DNA from: SHLQ01 sp964445255
GTDB taxonomy: Bacteria; Actinomycetota; Acidimicrobiia; Acidimicrobiales; SHLQ01
Direction of reading: 5' to 3'
DNA length: 27,056 bases
NCBI GenBank assembly: GCA_964445255.1
Contig: CAYUKM010000024.1
Span: 1 to 27,056 of the forward strand
Each line of letters opens with the position of its first letter. The first letter of the stretch is position 1. Under the pieces are notes generated by a model, which saw only the letters and a program-made list of their open reading frames with translations, was not told the DNA's origin and ran no database searches. A program made the translations under genes and the position numbers. Shown one piece after another: positions 14,421 through 22,723 of this stretch.

Positions 14421-15305
14421 TTAGTCCCGCAAGGCCTTGACGATTGTGGTGGCGACAACGCGGTCACTCAGGTAGCCCTCGATCTTGTGGTGATTGTCGG
14501 ACTCGTTCTCGACGCCGCTGTAGTTCTTGATAGCCGGCTTCACCGGAAAGTTCGAAGCGTCGAGCGGATTGAGCGCAACCACGTCTCGCTCGTCGTAGGC
14601 GTTGAACCAGTAGCCAACGTTCGGTGGATGTTCGATCGGCTCTAGTGCCTTTCGAATCACCTGCATGCCGAGAGGCGACCCGATCGTGATCAGTGCCTTG
14701 ACCGGGCAGTTGATGATCCCGGCTTGGCTCAACACGCGGTAGGCGATGATCGAACCCATGGAGTGTCCGACGACCACAGTGTCTTCGTTTCCACAGTCTC
14801 GGAAGGCCTGGGCGACACCATTGTCGATGTAGCCCTGGACTTCACGGTCGTGCAAGTAGGACGCAGTGTCAGCAGCCGTTGCTTCGATCAACTTCATGCG
14901 AGCCGAGGGCACATACCGGTCGAGGAGCTTGAGCCCTTTCTGGAAGAACTCATTCGATGCAGCGATCGAAAGGCGTTCGCCCAGTGGGTCGTTCGGCGGC
15001 GTCCTGGCGGCGATGACCTCCTCGGTCACGCCAACTCCGTCCAGGCAGTCCTGCAGAACCGCACAGGAGAAGTGCCCAACTTGTTCTTGGAGCGGAAACC
15101 GAACTGTGGCCAAGCTCTCTGGCATATCGCTGGTTACATCTCGCAGCGCGTCGCCGTAATACGGGAACAGGATGTCCCACTCGTCGATCGGCAACTCAAG
15201 CCCTGCCTTTTCGAGGCCGACGCGTAGCGCTGCGACCCACTTCTGGCGGAGTACCAGTGGGTCTTTGTCGTGTTGGGAACGACCGTGGAGAAAGATGAGC
15301 TTCAC
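14421..15305 (-). CDS. Alpha/beta hydrolase (lipase/esterase-like)
   Basis: The 294-residue protein opens with the LIFLHGRSQ strand and oxyanion region, carries the nucleophile elbow VVVGHSMGSI with Ser182, then ALITIGSPLGM at about 204-213, a possible acid in YDERDVVAL (Asp238 or Asp241) and a His pair in SDNHHKIEGYLSD (His272/273). These are the parts of the Ser-Asp-His triad in order. The GSPLG strand is common in PGAP1-like and lipase-like members. No signal peptide is present, so it acts in the cytosol. The start is GTG 15305. The substrate is unknown. Confidence 0.8.
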   Translation of the reverse strand: MKLIFLHGRSQHDKDPLVLRQKWVAALRVGLEKAGLELPIDEWDILFPYYGDALRDVTSDMPESLATVRFPLQEQVGHFSCAVLQDCLDGVGVTEEVIAARTPPNDPLGERLSIAASNEFFQKGLKLLDRYVPSARMKLIEATAADTASYLHDREVQGYIDNGVAQAFRDCGNEDTVVVGHSMGSIIAYRVLSQAGIINCPVKALITIGSPLGMQVIRKALEPIEHPPNVGYWFNAYDERDVVALNPLDASNFPVKPAIKNYSGVENESDNHHKIEGYLSDRVVATTIVKALRD

Positions 15306-15348
15306 ACAACCGGAAACGTGGTGACGCTCATCACAAATTCCTACTTGG

Positions 15349-16563
15349 CTAGACGATGCGCAGGCCCGAGATCGCCCGGCTGATCACCAGCTGCTGGATC
15401 TGCTCGGTGCCCTCGAAGATGTCGTAAATCTTCGCGTCTCGATGCCAGCGCTCTACGGGGTACTCACGGGTGTAGCCGTAGCCGCCAAGGATCTGGATTG
15501 CTCGTTCGGTCGACCACACGGCCACCTTGCCTGCTTTGAGCTTGGCCATGGAGCCTTCGGCGTTTTGGAACTCACCGTTCTTAGCCAGCCAGGCTGCGCG
15601 CCAGGTGAGCATGCGAGCAGCGTCGATTTCGGTCGCCATGTCAGCGAGGGTGAAGGCGATCGACTGGTTCTCGATGATCGCGCGACCAAAGGCATGTCGT
15701 TGCTTCGCGTACTCGAGTGAGTACTCGTAGGCCGCTCGGGCGACACCGATCGCCTGTGCGGCCACGGCCGGGCGGGTCGCTTCAAAGGTCTGCATTGCCG
15801 CCTGGGCGTTTCCGGACTTTCCTTCGCGGACTCGTGCTAGTCGTTCGTCGAGCTTGTCCTTGCCTCCGAGGAGGCAACGGCCGGGAACTCGTACGTCTTC
15901 GAGAACCACTTCGGCGGTATGACTGGCCTTGATGCCGTGCTTCTTGTACTTCTGCCCCATCGACAGGCCCGGGGTTTCTGGTGGCACGACGAAGCTGGCG
16001 TGCCCCTTTGAACCGAGCTCGGGGTCGACGACTGCGACCACGACGTGAATGTCTGCAATTCCGCCGTTGGTGATCCATGCCTTGGTGCCATTGAGCACCC
16101 ATTCATCCTTGACCTCGTCGTATTTGGCGCTGAGGCGGTAGCCACCAACATCGGAGCCTGCGTCGGGTTCCGAGGCGCAGAATGCACCGAGCTTCACGTC
16201 TTTCTCGTCGCCGTAGCACTGCGGCACCCACTCAAAGATCTGTTCCTGGGTTCCCGATGCAGCGATGCCCGCGGCGGCAAGGCCCGAACCCATGATCGCC
16301 AGACCGATGCCTGCGTCGCCCCAGAACAGTTCTTCGGTGGCGACAGGGCTTGCGAGACCCGTCGCGTCCTCCAACATGATTTGCGCGAGGAACTCCCAGC
16401 TATAGAGGCCAATCTTGGCCGCTTCCTCGACGATCGGATACGGAAACTCCTCGCGTTCGTCCCACTCTTCGGCTGCTGGACGGACGACGTCCTCAGCAAA
16501 GCCGTGAACCCACTTCTGTAGTTGCAGGGTGTCTTCGTTTAGTTCAAGTGAGAAGTCGGCCAT
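15349..16563 (-). CDS. Acyl-CoA dehydrogenase
   Basis: The 404-residue flavoprotein matches acyl-CoA dehydrogenases along its whole length: GAFCASEPDAGSDVG (about 146-160) and AWITNGG of the FAD and substrate pocket, AYEYSLEYAKQRHAFGRAI (about 280-298), AIQILGGYGYTREYPVER near the C-terminus, and the catalytic base Glu384 in IFEGTEQIQ. It oxidises an acyl-CoA to the trans-2-enoyl-CoA, passing electrons to ETF; chain length or branched-chain preference cannot be read. AAGGAA five bases before ATG 16563 is a good ribosome site. A perfect inverted repeat at 16604-16621 lies just upstream and is a candidate operator. Confidence 0.93.
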   Translation of the reverse strand: MADFSLELNEDTLQLQKWVHGFAEDVVRPAAEEWDEREEFPYPIVEEAAKIGLYSWEFLAQIMLEDATGLASPVATEELFWGDAGIGLAIMGSGLAAAGIAASGTQEQIFEWVPQCYGDEKDVKLGAFCASEPDAGSDVGGYRLSAKYDEVKDEWVLNGTKAWITNGGIADIHVVVAVVDPELGSKGHASFVVPPETPGLSMGQKYKKHGIKASHTAEVVLEDVRVPGRCLLGGKDKLDERLARVREGKSGNAQAAMQTFEATRPAVAAQAIGVARAAYEYSLEYAKQRHAFGRAIIENQSIAFTLADMATEIDAARMLTWRAAWLAKNGEFQNAEGSMAKLKAGKVAVWSTERAIQILGGYGYTREYPVERWHRDAKIYDIFEGTEQIQQLVISRAISGLRIV

Positions 16564-16603
16564 GGGGTTCCTTCGCAGCTGCGTCTCGCAACTATCGCGG
16601 TCA

Positions 16604-16621
16604 AGTTACTTGTCGGTAACT
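16604..16621. promoter_or_regulatory. Inverted repeat, candidate TetR-family operator of the acyl-CoA dehydrogenase
   Basis: AGTTAC at 16604-16609 and GTAACT at 16616-16621 form a perfect 6-6-6 inverted repeat, 41 bases upstream of the acyl-CoA dehydrogenase ATG and next to an AT-rich stretch suited to promoter function. TTAC...GTAA palindromes of this size are typical of TetR-type repressors, which often control fatty-acid catabolic genes. No regulator gene is in the window. Confidence 0.55.
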
Positions 16622-16848
16622 AAGTGTTATTTTAAACCGTACCCCACCGAGAAAATTCGTTCAAGGCCTAAAGCAGGCCCAAATTTCACAGGCTAAAGAT
16701 AGATCGGCAAATGGTTCCGCGAGCTGAGGGCCCTGGATCTGGATCTGAATCTGAGCGAAATGCTTCCAGCGACCGGAAGTCTGGGCCATTCGGACCACGT
16801 TCCCCCAGCATCGACCACGCCACTAACCAAACGAGGCGTCAGAAACGC

Positions 16849-16855
16849 AAGGAAG
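16849..16855 (+). promoter_or_regulatory. Ribosome binding site of the 66-residue protein
   Basis: AAGGAAG lies four bases before ATG 16860 and supports translation of this short frame. Confidence 0.5.
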
Positions 16856-16859
16856 CGCT

Positions 16860-17060
16860 ATGACCGCAGCACTATCAGAAACCACCAACGAAGTCTTCAT
16901 GCTCGGGCTCTCCGCCCACGACGTCGAAGCGCTGCTGGCCGCAATGGCCTCCCTGAACACCCCATCCCCCGCTCCTGCGCACCTTGAGGTGCTGGACCTG
17001 TCAACTCATCGAGAGATAGCGCGAGGCCCCTTCGCGATGCCGGCGGTAGCAGCTGCCTAA
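16860..17060 (+). CDS. Small protein of unknown function
   Basis: The 66-residue product starts MTAALSETTNEVFMLGLS and ends AMPAVAAA. It has a helical N-terminal half (SAHDVEALLAAMASL) and a Pro-rich middle, with no signal peptide, membrane segment or recognised motif. The ATG has a good AAGGAAG ribosome site, which is the main reason to accept it. It precedes the cyclic-nucleotide-binding protein by about 130 bases on the same strand. It could be a small regulatory protein; a modified-peptide precursor is not supported because no tailoring gene is close. Confidence 0.5.
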   Translation: MTAALSETTNEVFMLGLSAHDVEALLAAMASLNTPSPAPAHLEVLDLSTHREIARGPFAMPAVAAA

Positions 17061-17188
17061 ATCGTGGTGTGACCCCTGCACACCTCAACGTGCCGCGCGC
17101 CACCGCCGAAAATCAAACAAATAGGTCGCTAGTGGGGTTCCCTGGGTACAGGCAATCCGCAACAGCCCAAACGAAACAAAGGCACATC

Positions 17189-17596
17189 ATGTCCGTACGC
17201 ACCCTCGGAAACACAGTCGACCCGACGCTGGAGAGCAAGCTCGGGGGCACCTTGAACGAACACGAGATCGCGGCCCTCAGCCAGTTCAGCACCGTGATCG
17301 AACTGCCCGAAGGAAAGCGCTTTGCTACCGAGGGCTCCGTTGGCCAAGAAGCCGTCGTCATCGTCGATGGGCTCGCATCGGTCATGCGCGATAGTGAGCA
17401 GATCGCTGTTGCGAGCAAAGGTGACTTCCTCGGTGAGCTCTCCTTGATGTTCAACACCCCCCGCAACGCCACCCTCGTCACCGAGACCCCAGTAACCCTG
17501 GCGGTACTCAACCGCCGCGAGTTCCACTCGCTCTTGAACCTCTGCCCTCGCCTCAAGAAGATCGTCGAGGACGAAGCGCAGCTCCGTAGCGCGTAG
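17189..17596 (+). CDS. Single-domain cyclic nucleotide-binding (CAP-ED) protein
   Basis: The 135-residue protein is essentially one cNMP-binding domain: ALSQFSTVIELPEGKRFATEGSVGQ (about 29-53), AVVIVDGLASVMR, then GDFLGELSLMFNTPRNATLV, which is the phosphate-binding cassette with the GE-L and the R-N-A-T pattern, and a C-terminal helix (LNLCPRLKKIVEDEAQ). There is no DNA-binding helix-turn-helix, so it is not a Crp-type regulator by itself. ATG 17189 is preceded by AAAGG six bases away; upstream in-frame starts are unlikely. It lies 18 bases before valS on the same strand. Confidence 0.8.
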   Translation: MSVRTLGNTVDPTLESKLGGTLNEHEIAALSQFSTVIELPEGKRFATEGSVGQEAVVIVDGLASVMRDSEQIAVASKGDFLGELSLMFNTPRNATLVTETPVTLAVLNRREFHSLLNLCPRLKKIVEDEAQLRSA

Positions 17597-17601
17597 TTCG
17601 G

Positions 17602-17607
17602 TAGCCT
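17602..17607 (+). promoter_or_regulatory. Putative -10 box of a leaderless valS promoter
   Basis: TAGCCT, in the context GGTAGCCT, ends seven bases before the GTG start of valS, and no ribosome site is present between them. It fits the GGTAGCNT arrangement also found before the genes at 23936 and 24406. Confidence 0.45.
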
Positions 17608-17614
17608 TCTCTGG

Positions 17615-20600
17615 GTGAGCAACGAGCTAGCCAAGGTCTATTCACCCGCCGACGTCGAGTCGGAAATCTCAAAGAAGTGGGCCGATACCGGAGTCTTCCA
17701 CGCCGAGCCATCGACCGATGGACCCGAGCCCTACTCGGTTGTCATCCCGCCGCCCAACGTCACGGCCGCACTGCATCTCGGCCACGCGCTGAATAACACG
17801 CTCCAAGATGTGCTCGTCCGCTTTCACCGAATGCGGGGTTTCAACACCATGTGGATGCCCGGCACCGACCACGCCGGCATCGCCACCCAGACCGTTGTCG
17901 AGAAGCGGTTGCTGTCCCAGGGCATCAAACGTCTCGAAATGGGCCGCGAGGCATTCATCGACAAGACCCAAGAATGGAAAGACGAATACGAATCCGTCAT
18001 CTTGGGTCAGCTGCAAGAGATGGGCGCGAGCTGCGACTACGAGCGCGTCCGATTCACCATGGACGACATGTGCGCAACCGCGGTACGCCATGCGTTCTAC
18101 ATGATGTTCAAAGATGGGTTGATCTACCGGGGTAAACGTCTCGTCAACTGGGACCCCGCCACCGGCACCGCCCTTGCCGACGACGAAGTCGAGATGGAAG
18201 ACGTACACGGCCACATGTGGTACTTGCGCTACCCGCTCGAAGATGGTTCGGGGCACGTAACGGTCGCAACCACCCGACCCGAAACAATGTTTGGCGACAC
18301 CGCGGTTGCCGTGAACCCGCAGGACCCTCGCGCGGAGGAACTCCGAGGCAAGAACATCGTGTTGCCGATCGTAGGCCGGGTCATACCGATCATCGAAGAC
18401 GCGTACGTGGTGCTGGCCGATCCCGACTCCGAGGACACCAAGGCACGCATGTCGAGTGGCTTCTTGAAAGTCACTCCAGCCCACGACCCCAATGACTGGG
18501 CCATTGGTCTGCGCCACGATCTTCCAGCGATCAACGTTATGGCCGCGGACGCCACTATCAGCGACCAGTACGGCTGGGAGGATGCCACCGCCGAGGCTGT
18601 CCAGCCCTTCCTTGGACTCAGCCGGGAAGCTGCACGTGACGCGGTCGTTTCATGGTTCGAGGACAACGACTTGCTCGAAAAGGCCGTCGAGTACTCCCAC
18701 TCGGTAGGCCACAGCTACCGCAGTCACGTTCCGATCGAACCGTGGTTGTCTGACCAGTGGTATGTCGCGGCCTCCGACGATCGCCTCGCCGGTTCAGCCA
18801 TGCGAGCTCAAGTCGCCGACCAAGCCACGACCCGAGCGCCAGAGCACCAGCCGGGCTCAGCCAATGGTGACGGCGAACTCCGCTTCATTCCGGAGCGCTA
18901 TGCGCGGACCTTCCAGCAGTGGCACGAAGGCATCCACGACTGGTGCATCAGCCGGCAGGTCTGGTGGGGTCATCAAATCCCGGTGTGGAACATCGATATC
19001 GTTTCGGAGTCCGGGCAACACCCGAACCAAGTCACGAACGAGTCCCTCGGCCAAGTCGACCTCGGCAAGCCCGTCCAGGTCGAGAGCCGCTGGACCAAGT
19101 TGGGTTGCGTTCATGTGGCCCGCAAGATCTCCGACACCGAGTTCATCGAGTCGATCTGCATTCCACCGCAAAGCACGCTCAACTACGAGCCCCGCGACGA
19201 CTCCTCGCTGGACGAAGCCGAGCTGGTAGCGGCCGTCGAAGCCGACGGGTTCGTGCGCGACACCGACGTGCTCGACACCTGGTTCTCTTCGGCGCTGTGG
19301 CCAATGTCCACCATGGGTTGGCCGTACCCGCAGGATTTCCCAGAGACCGCGGGCAACGGCACCGATCTGCTCACAACCTTCAACCCGACGGCACTGCTCA
19401 GCACGGCGCGCGAGATCATCACCTTATGGGTGAGCCGCATGGTCATGATGAACCGATACTTCCTCGACGGCCAGCTGCCCTTCACCGACGTGTTCATCCA
19501 CGCCATGGTCCAAGACGGCCACGGCCAAAAGATGTCCAAGAGCCTCGGCAACGGTGTCGACCCGCGAGACATCATCTATAGCCACGGCGCAGACGCGATG
19601 CGTTTCACCCTGGTGCAGATGACCACCGATACCCAAGACGTGCGCATGCCCGTCGACATGGTCTGCCCCTACACCGGCGACGCATTCACACCGAAGTTCA
19701 TCACCACCAAAGCCGGACACGAGGTTGCGGCCCCCCAACAGAAAAGTCCGGGCGATCCAAACAAGTTGATGGTGAGCGCGTACGGTGTCGCCGCAGGCCT
19801 CGCAGAAGCGTCTGACGACGCGCCGTTAGCTCGCAACACGTCGAACAAGTTCGACATCGGCCGCAACTTTTCCAACAAAACCTGGAACGCAGTTCGCTTC
19901 GCTATCGGGCGCCTCGACGGAGCCGACGCTCTAGCCGAACCGGTCGATCCGGATTCGACCGGCTTCATTGACCAGTGGATTCTGTGCCGTCTCGACACCA
20001 CGATCACCGCGCTCGAAAAGGCCATCGAAACGTACCAGTTCAACGTCTACGCCGACACGCTCTATGACTTCATCTGGCACGACGTCTGCGACCGTTACCT
20101 CGAAGGCATCAAGCCCACAATCGACGACGACCGTGCCCAGCAAGCCGTGCTCGGCGCCGTACTCGATGCGTCTTTGCGTCTCATGCATCCGGTTTGCCCG
20201 TTCATCACCGAGTCGTTGTGGCCACACGTCGTTGCTGCCCGCGAAGGCGAAGTGGCCGGGCTGAACCTGCCCGAGAGCGACCTGCTGGCGGTTGCCGCCT
20301 GGCCCGAATCCAGCGGCCTGCGAAACGACACCGTCGTCGAAGATTTTGATAGAGCCTTCGATCTCATCACGAAGATTCGAACGTTTCGAGCACGCCAAAA
20401 CGTCAAGCCAAAGCAGCAAATTGTTTTGCATGCGCCCACAGCAGTCCTTGAGCTGATCACCGCGACACAAGGCCTAGTCGAGACGCTGGCGGGTGTTGGC
20501 GAAGTGCACAACAGCGACGACGGTCTACCCGCCGGGTCGCTGCCCTTCGCCTTTGAGGGATCCCAGCTTGATCTTTCTGGGCTGGCCGATGAGGTCGACC

Positions 20601-20797
20601 TTGACGTGGCCCGCGAACGCATCGAAGCCACCATCGAGCAGAAGACGAAACAAATCGCAGGCTTCAAAGGCAAGCTCGCCAACGACGGGTATGTGAACGG
20701 CGCTCCCCCGCACCTCGTCCAAGAAACCCGAGACCTGCTGGCCGCCGCCGAAGCCGACCTCAGAACCGCCCACGCCGCACTCGTTGGCTTGGCTTAA
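17615..20797 (+). CDS. valS: Valyl-tRNA synthetase
   Basis: The 1060-residue class I enzyme has the PPPNVTAALHLGHALN signature (HIGH as HLGH, 54-57), the connective editing domain with ATTRPETMFGDTAVAVNP, VLDTWFSSALWPMSTMGWP near 550-570, and GQKMSKSLGN (KMSKS at 639-643). It charges tRNA-Val in the cytosol. The C-terminal coiled coil (about 985-1058) has the EAADLRTAHAAL type arm. It is longer than the usual 870-950 residues because of an extra segment of roughly 60 residues (about 681-740) between the KMSKS domain and the anticodon domain, and a somewhat long insertion near 390-410. The stop overlaps ndh in TTAA. Confidence 0.97.
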   Translation: MSNELAKVYSPADVESEISKKWADTGVFHAEPSTDGPEPYSVVIPPPNVTAALHLGHALNNTLQDVLVRFHRMRGFNTMWMPGTDHAGIATQTVVEKRLLSQGIKRLEMGREAFIDKTQEWKDEYESVILGQLQEMGASCDYERVRFTMDDMCATAVRHAFYMMFKDGLIYRGKRLVNWDPATGTALADDEVEMEDVHGHMWYLRYPLEDGSGHVTVATTRPETMFGDTAVAVNPQDPRAEELRGKNIVLPIVGRVIPIIEDAYVVLADPDSEDTKARMSSGFLKVTPAHDPNDWAIGLRHDLPAINVMAADATISDQYGWEDATAEAVQPFLGLSREAARDAVVSWFEDNDLLEKAVEYSHSVGHSYRSHVPIEPWLSDQWYVAASDDRLAGSAMRAQVADQATTRAPEHQPGSANGDGELRFIPERYARTFQQWHEGIHDWCISRQVWWGHQIPVWNIDIVSESGQHPNQVTNESLGQVDLGKPVQVESRWTKLGCVHVARKISDTEFIESICIPPQSTLNYEPRDDSSLDEAELVAAVEADGFVRDTDVLDTWFSSALWPMSTMGWPYPQDFPETAGNGTDLLTTFNPTALLSTAREIITLWVSRMVMMNRYFLDGQLPFTDVFIHAMVQDGHGQKMSKSLGNGVDPRDIIYSHGADAMRFTLVQMTTDTQDVRMPVDMVCPYTGDAFTPKFITTKAGHEVAAPQQKSPGDPNKLMVSAYGVAAGLAEASDDAPLARNTSNKFDIGRNFSNKTWNAVRFAIGRLDGADALAEPVDPDSTGFIDQWILCRLDTTITALEKAIETYQFNVYADTLYDFIWHDVCDRYLEGIKPTIDDDRAQQAVLGAVLDASLRLMHPVCPFITESLWPHVVAAREGEVAGLNLPESDLLAVAAWPESSGLRNDTVVEDFDRAFDLITKIRTFRARQNVKPKQQIVLHAPTAVLELITATQGLVETLAGVGEVHNSDDGLPAGSLPFAFEGSQLDLSGLADEVDLDVARERIEATIEQKTKQIAGFKGKLANDGYVNGAPPHLVQETRDLLAAAEADLRTAHAALVGLA

Positions 20798-22134
20798 CGA
20801 TCGGACCCGCTTTCAAGTTCCGGCGTAGCGGGAGCTTCGATGAGGGCTCGACTGCCCCGGTCGTAGGTCAGGTAGTTCCAGGCCCACTTCACCAGCACGG
20901 TTACGCGGTTTCCAAAGCCCACCAACATGACCAGATGGAGCCCGAGCCAGGCAACCCACCCCATGAAGCCCTTCACCGTGCGGCCATTGGGCAGCTCGAC
21001 AACCGCTGCGTGTCGGCCGATCGTTGCCATCGAGCCCTTGTTTCGATAGCTGAACGGGGCCGGGCTGCTCACGGACCGAGAGATACGGCCCGCAATCTGG
21101 TCAGCCACGTACTCTCCCGCTTGAATAGCGGCGGGCGCTACCTGTGGCAGCAGGCCCTCTTCGCCCTCAACGGCGGCGAAGTCGCCAATGGCGTAGACGT
21201 TGTCATGGCCGGGGATCGTGAGGTCGGGGTTGACGATCACTCGGCCGCCACGTCCGGTCTCTAGGCCTATCTGCTCCGCGAGCGGGTGCGCTCGGATACC
21301 AGCCGCCCACACAACGGTGTCCGCCGCGACGCTCTGTCCGTTATCGAGCTCGACACACGTGGAGGTCACGCTCGCTACCTGCGTGTTCAACATCAATTCG
21401 ACGCCCATCCCTTCGAGGGTTTGGCGTGCGTTGTTTTGCAAGCGCTCGGCGAACCCTCCCAACACGGCGCCCTGCCCCTCGACGAGCACGATGCGGATAG
21501 CGTCTTGGTCGATCTCGGGATAGTCCAGTCCAAGGACCCGGGTGGTGAGCTCGGAAAAGCCACCGGCCAGTTCGACGCCGGTCGGCCCGCCGCCGACGAT
21601 GACGATCGTCGTCGCCTCGGGACGGTGAGCCATACCCTGTTGCAACTCGGTTGCCATCTGATCGAAGGATCGCAGTACTCGGTCGCGCAGTGTCACCGCG
21701 TCGGCCGCGCTCTTGAGCCCGAAGGCATGCTCGGCTACGCCGGGCACGCCAAAGTGCGCTGTTATCCCTCCCAGAGCGAGGACCAGGGAATCGAAGTCAA
21801 CGCGACGCCCATCGGACAAAATCACGGCGTTGCCCTCGAAGTCGACCCCGATGACTTCACCCTGAACTGCGTTGAGGTTCGGTTTGTCTCGAGCGATTCG
21901 TCGGGTCGGATACGAAATGTCGTTTGCGTCCAGGCCTGCTGTCGCCACCTGATACAGCAAGGGTTGGAAGGTGTGATGATTGCGTTGGTCGACGAGAGTG
22001 ACCTCGGCATCGACCGACTCGAGACCCGCGGCGACCGCTAATCCACCAAATCCTGCGCCGACAACTACCACTCGGTGTTTGCCCCCATGTTCGGGGTGAT
22101 ACAGGGCTTGCAAAGGGGTGATGTTGTTGGTCAT
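20794..22134 (-). CDS. ndh: Type II NADH dehydrogenase (NDH-2)
   Basis: The 446-residue flavoprotein (from ATG 22134) carries two dinucleotide folds: VVVVGAGFGGLAVA with glycines 26-31 for FAD and IVIVGGGPTGVELAG (177-191) for NADH, the NHHTFQPLLYQVATAGL segment (52-68), and AIGDFAAVEGEEGLLPQVAPAAIQAG of the quinone/FAD site. The C-terminus (GWVAWLGLHLVMLVGFGNR) is the membrane-facing helix. It passes electrons from NADH to quinone without proton pumping. An in-frame ATG at 22170 would add 12 residues. The stop overlaps that of valS. Confidence 0.93.
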   Translation of the reverse strand: MTNNITPLQALYHPEHGGKHRVVVVGAGFGGLAVAAGLESVDAEVTLVDQRNHHTFQPLLYQVATAGLDANDISYPTRRIARDKPNLNAVQGEVIGVDFEGNAVILSDGRRVDFDSLVLALGGITAHFGVPGVAEHAFGLKSAADAVTLRDRVLRSFDQMATELQQGMAHRPEATTIVIVGGGPTGVELAGGFSELTTRVLGLDYPEIDQDAIRIVLVEGQGAVLGGFAERLQNNARQTLEGMGVELMLNTQVASVTSTCVELDNGQSVAADTVVWAAGIRAHPLAEQIGLETGRGGRVIVNPDLTIPGHDNVYAIGDFAAVEGEEGLLPQVAPAAIQAGEYVADQIAGRISRSVSSPAPFSYRNKGSMATIGRHAAVVELPNGRTVKGFMGWVAWLGLHLVMLVGFGNRVTVLVKWAWNYLTYDRGSRALIEAPATPELESGSDR

Positions 22135-22447
22135 GTTCGTCGCTCTTTTCACGCTCGTGTGTAGTTCCATGAGCTTCGTTGACCTTCGAGAGGAGCCGAC
22201 GATACAGAAGCTGTCGGCTCCAGGACGGCCTTCTCCGCAGAGAACTTAGGCATTGCAGTTGCCCGCTGCCTACCTCGTCGGTTTGGTGTCAGAACTTGTT
22301 CAGATGAAGGTCCTCCGCAGCGAATCGACGTGCGGTGATCGAGCCTTTTGTTCGTTACTACTCGACCGCGGTTGGCTAGACGAGCGAGACTGGCTCGACG
22401 CCGAGTTCATCGAGTCGTTCGTCGAGTCGCGGAGCGAGGTAGTGCTT

Positions 22448-22603
22448 TTAGAACGGGCCTTCGCTCGGTGAGCGCAGCATGCTGAAGTCGTCGACATACC
22501 CCTCGGGATCGACCGAGGTGTGGAGTTTACGGTGGTGGACCTGGTGCGTTTCGCGGAGCGAGTGGCCACTCTCGAGCGCGAACTCCGACGAGGGCGAGCG
22601 CAC
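22448..22603 (-). pseudogene. Possible remnant or small gene on the - strand
   Basis: Reading on the - strand, an open frame of 70 codons ends in TAA at 22448-22450 and reads RSPSSEFALESGHS... to DDFSMLRSPSEGPF; its codon third positions are about 84% G or C, higher than the forward frames here. The first usable start is GTG 22603 (51 residues); an ATG at 22681 is in frame but separated by a TAG at 22661-22663. It may be a fragment of a decayed gene. No family was recognised. Confidence 0.25.
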
Positions 22604-22710
22604 GAGTGGGTACCTAGTGTCGCCCCGAAGGGCCTTCTCGCGGTCCCGTATCGAGGCCGACTACCAGAAACTTAAGACCATGCTTGAGGGCTAGCCCCGT
22701 GTGAAGTTCG

Positions 22711-22716
22711 TAGAAT
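22711..22716 (+). promoter_or_regulatory. Putative -10 box of a leaderless promoter
   Basis: TAGAAT lies seven bases before the GTG start at 22724, which would make the GTG the first transcribed codon. No ribosome binding site is seen. Confidence 0.5.
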
Positions 22717-22723
22717 TGAAATC

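Larger units (their letters stand above)
16564..16859. other. Divergent intergenic region with operator and short repeats
   Basis: About 296 bases between acyl-CoA dehydrogenase (-) and a small gene (+). The left part is relatively AT-rich and carries the inverted repeat at 16604-16621; GGCCT/AGGCC at 16665-16679 forms a five-base-pair hairpin; GGATCT is repeated at 16735-16740 and 16741-16746 with a near copy at 16747-16752. Nothing else was recognised. Confidence 0.5.
22171..22723. other. Region without an intact gene (553 bases), possibly an eroded gene
   Basis: No frame is convincing throughout. Forward, a frame of 72 codons (22253-22471) stops and, in the same frame after the stop, continues as GVEFTVVDLVRFAERVATLER-like sequence; another frame ends EADYQKLKTMLEG. 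In reverse, a frame ends DPEGYVDDFSMLRSPSEGPF at 22448 with GC-rich third positions. This mixture suggests a decayed gene or sequence errors. Confidence 0.35.

Noticed and set aside
17669..18517. 282-codon frame on the - strand inside valS
   Set aside because: It mirrors the well supported valS frame and has no motif; high-GC genes commonly give such antisense frames.
21286..22041. 251-codon frame on the + strand opposite ndh
   Set aside because: NDH-2 motifs are unmistakable on the - strand; this frame is a His/Arg/Asp-rich shadow.
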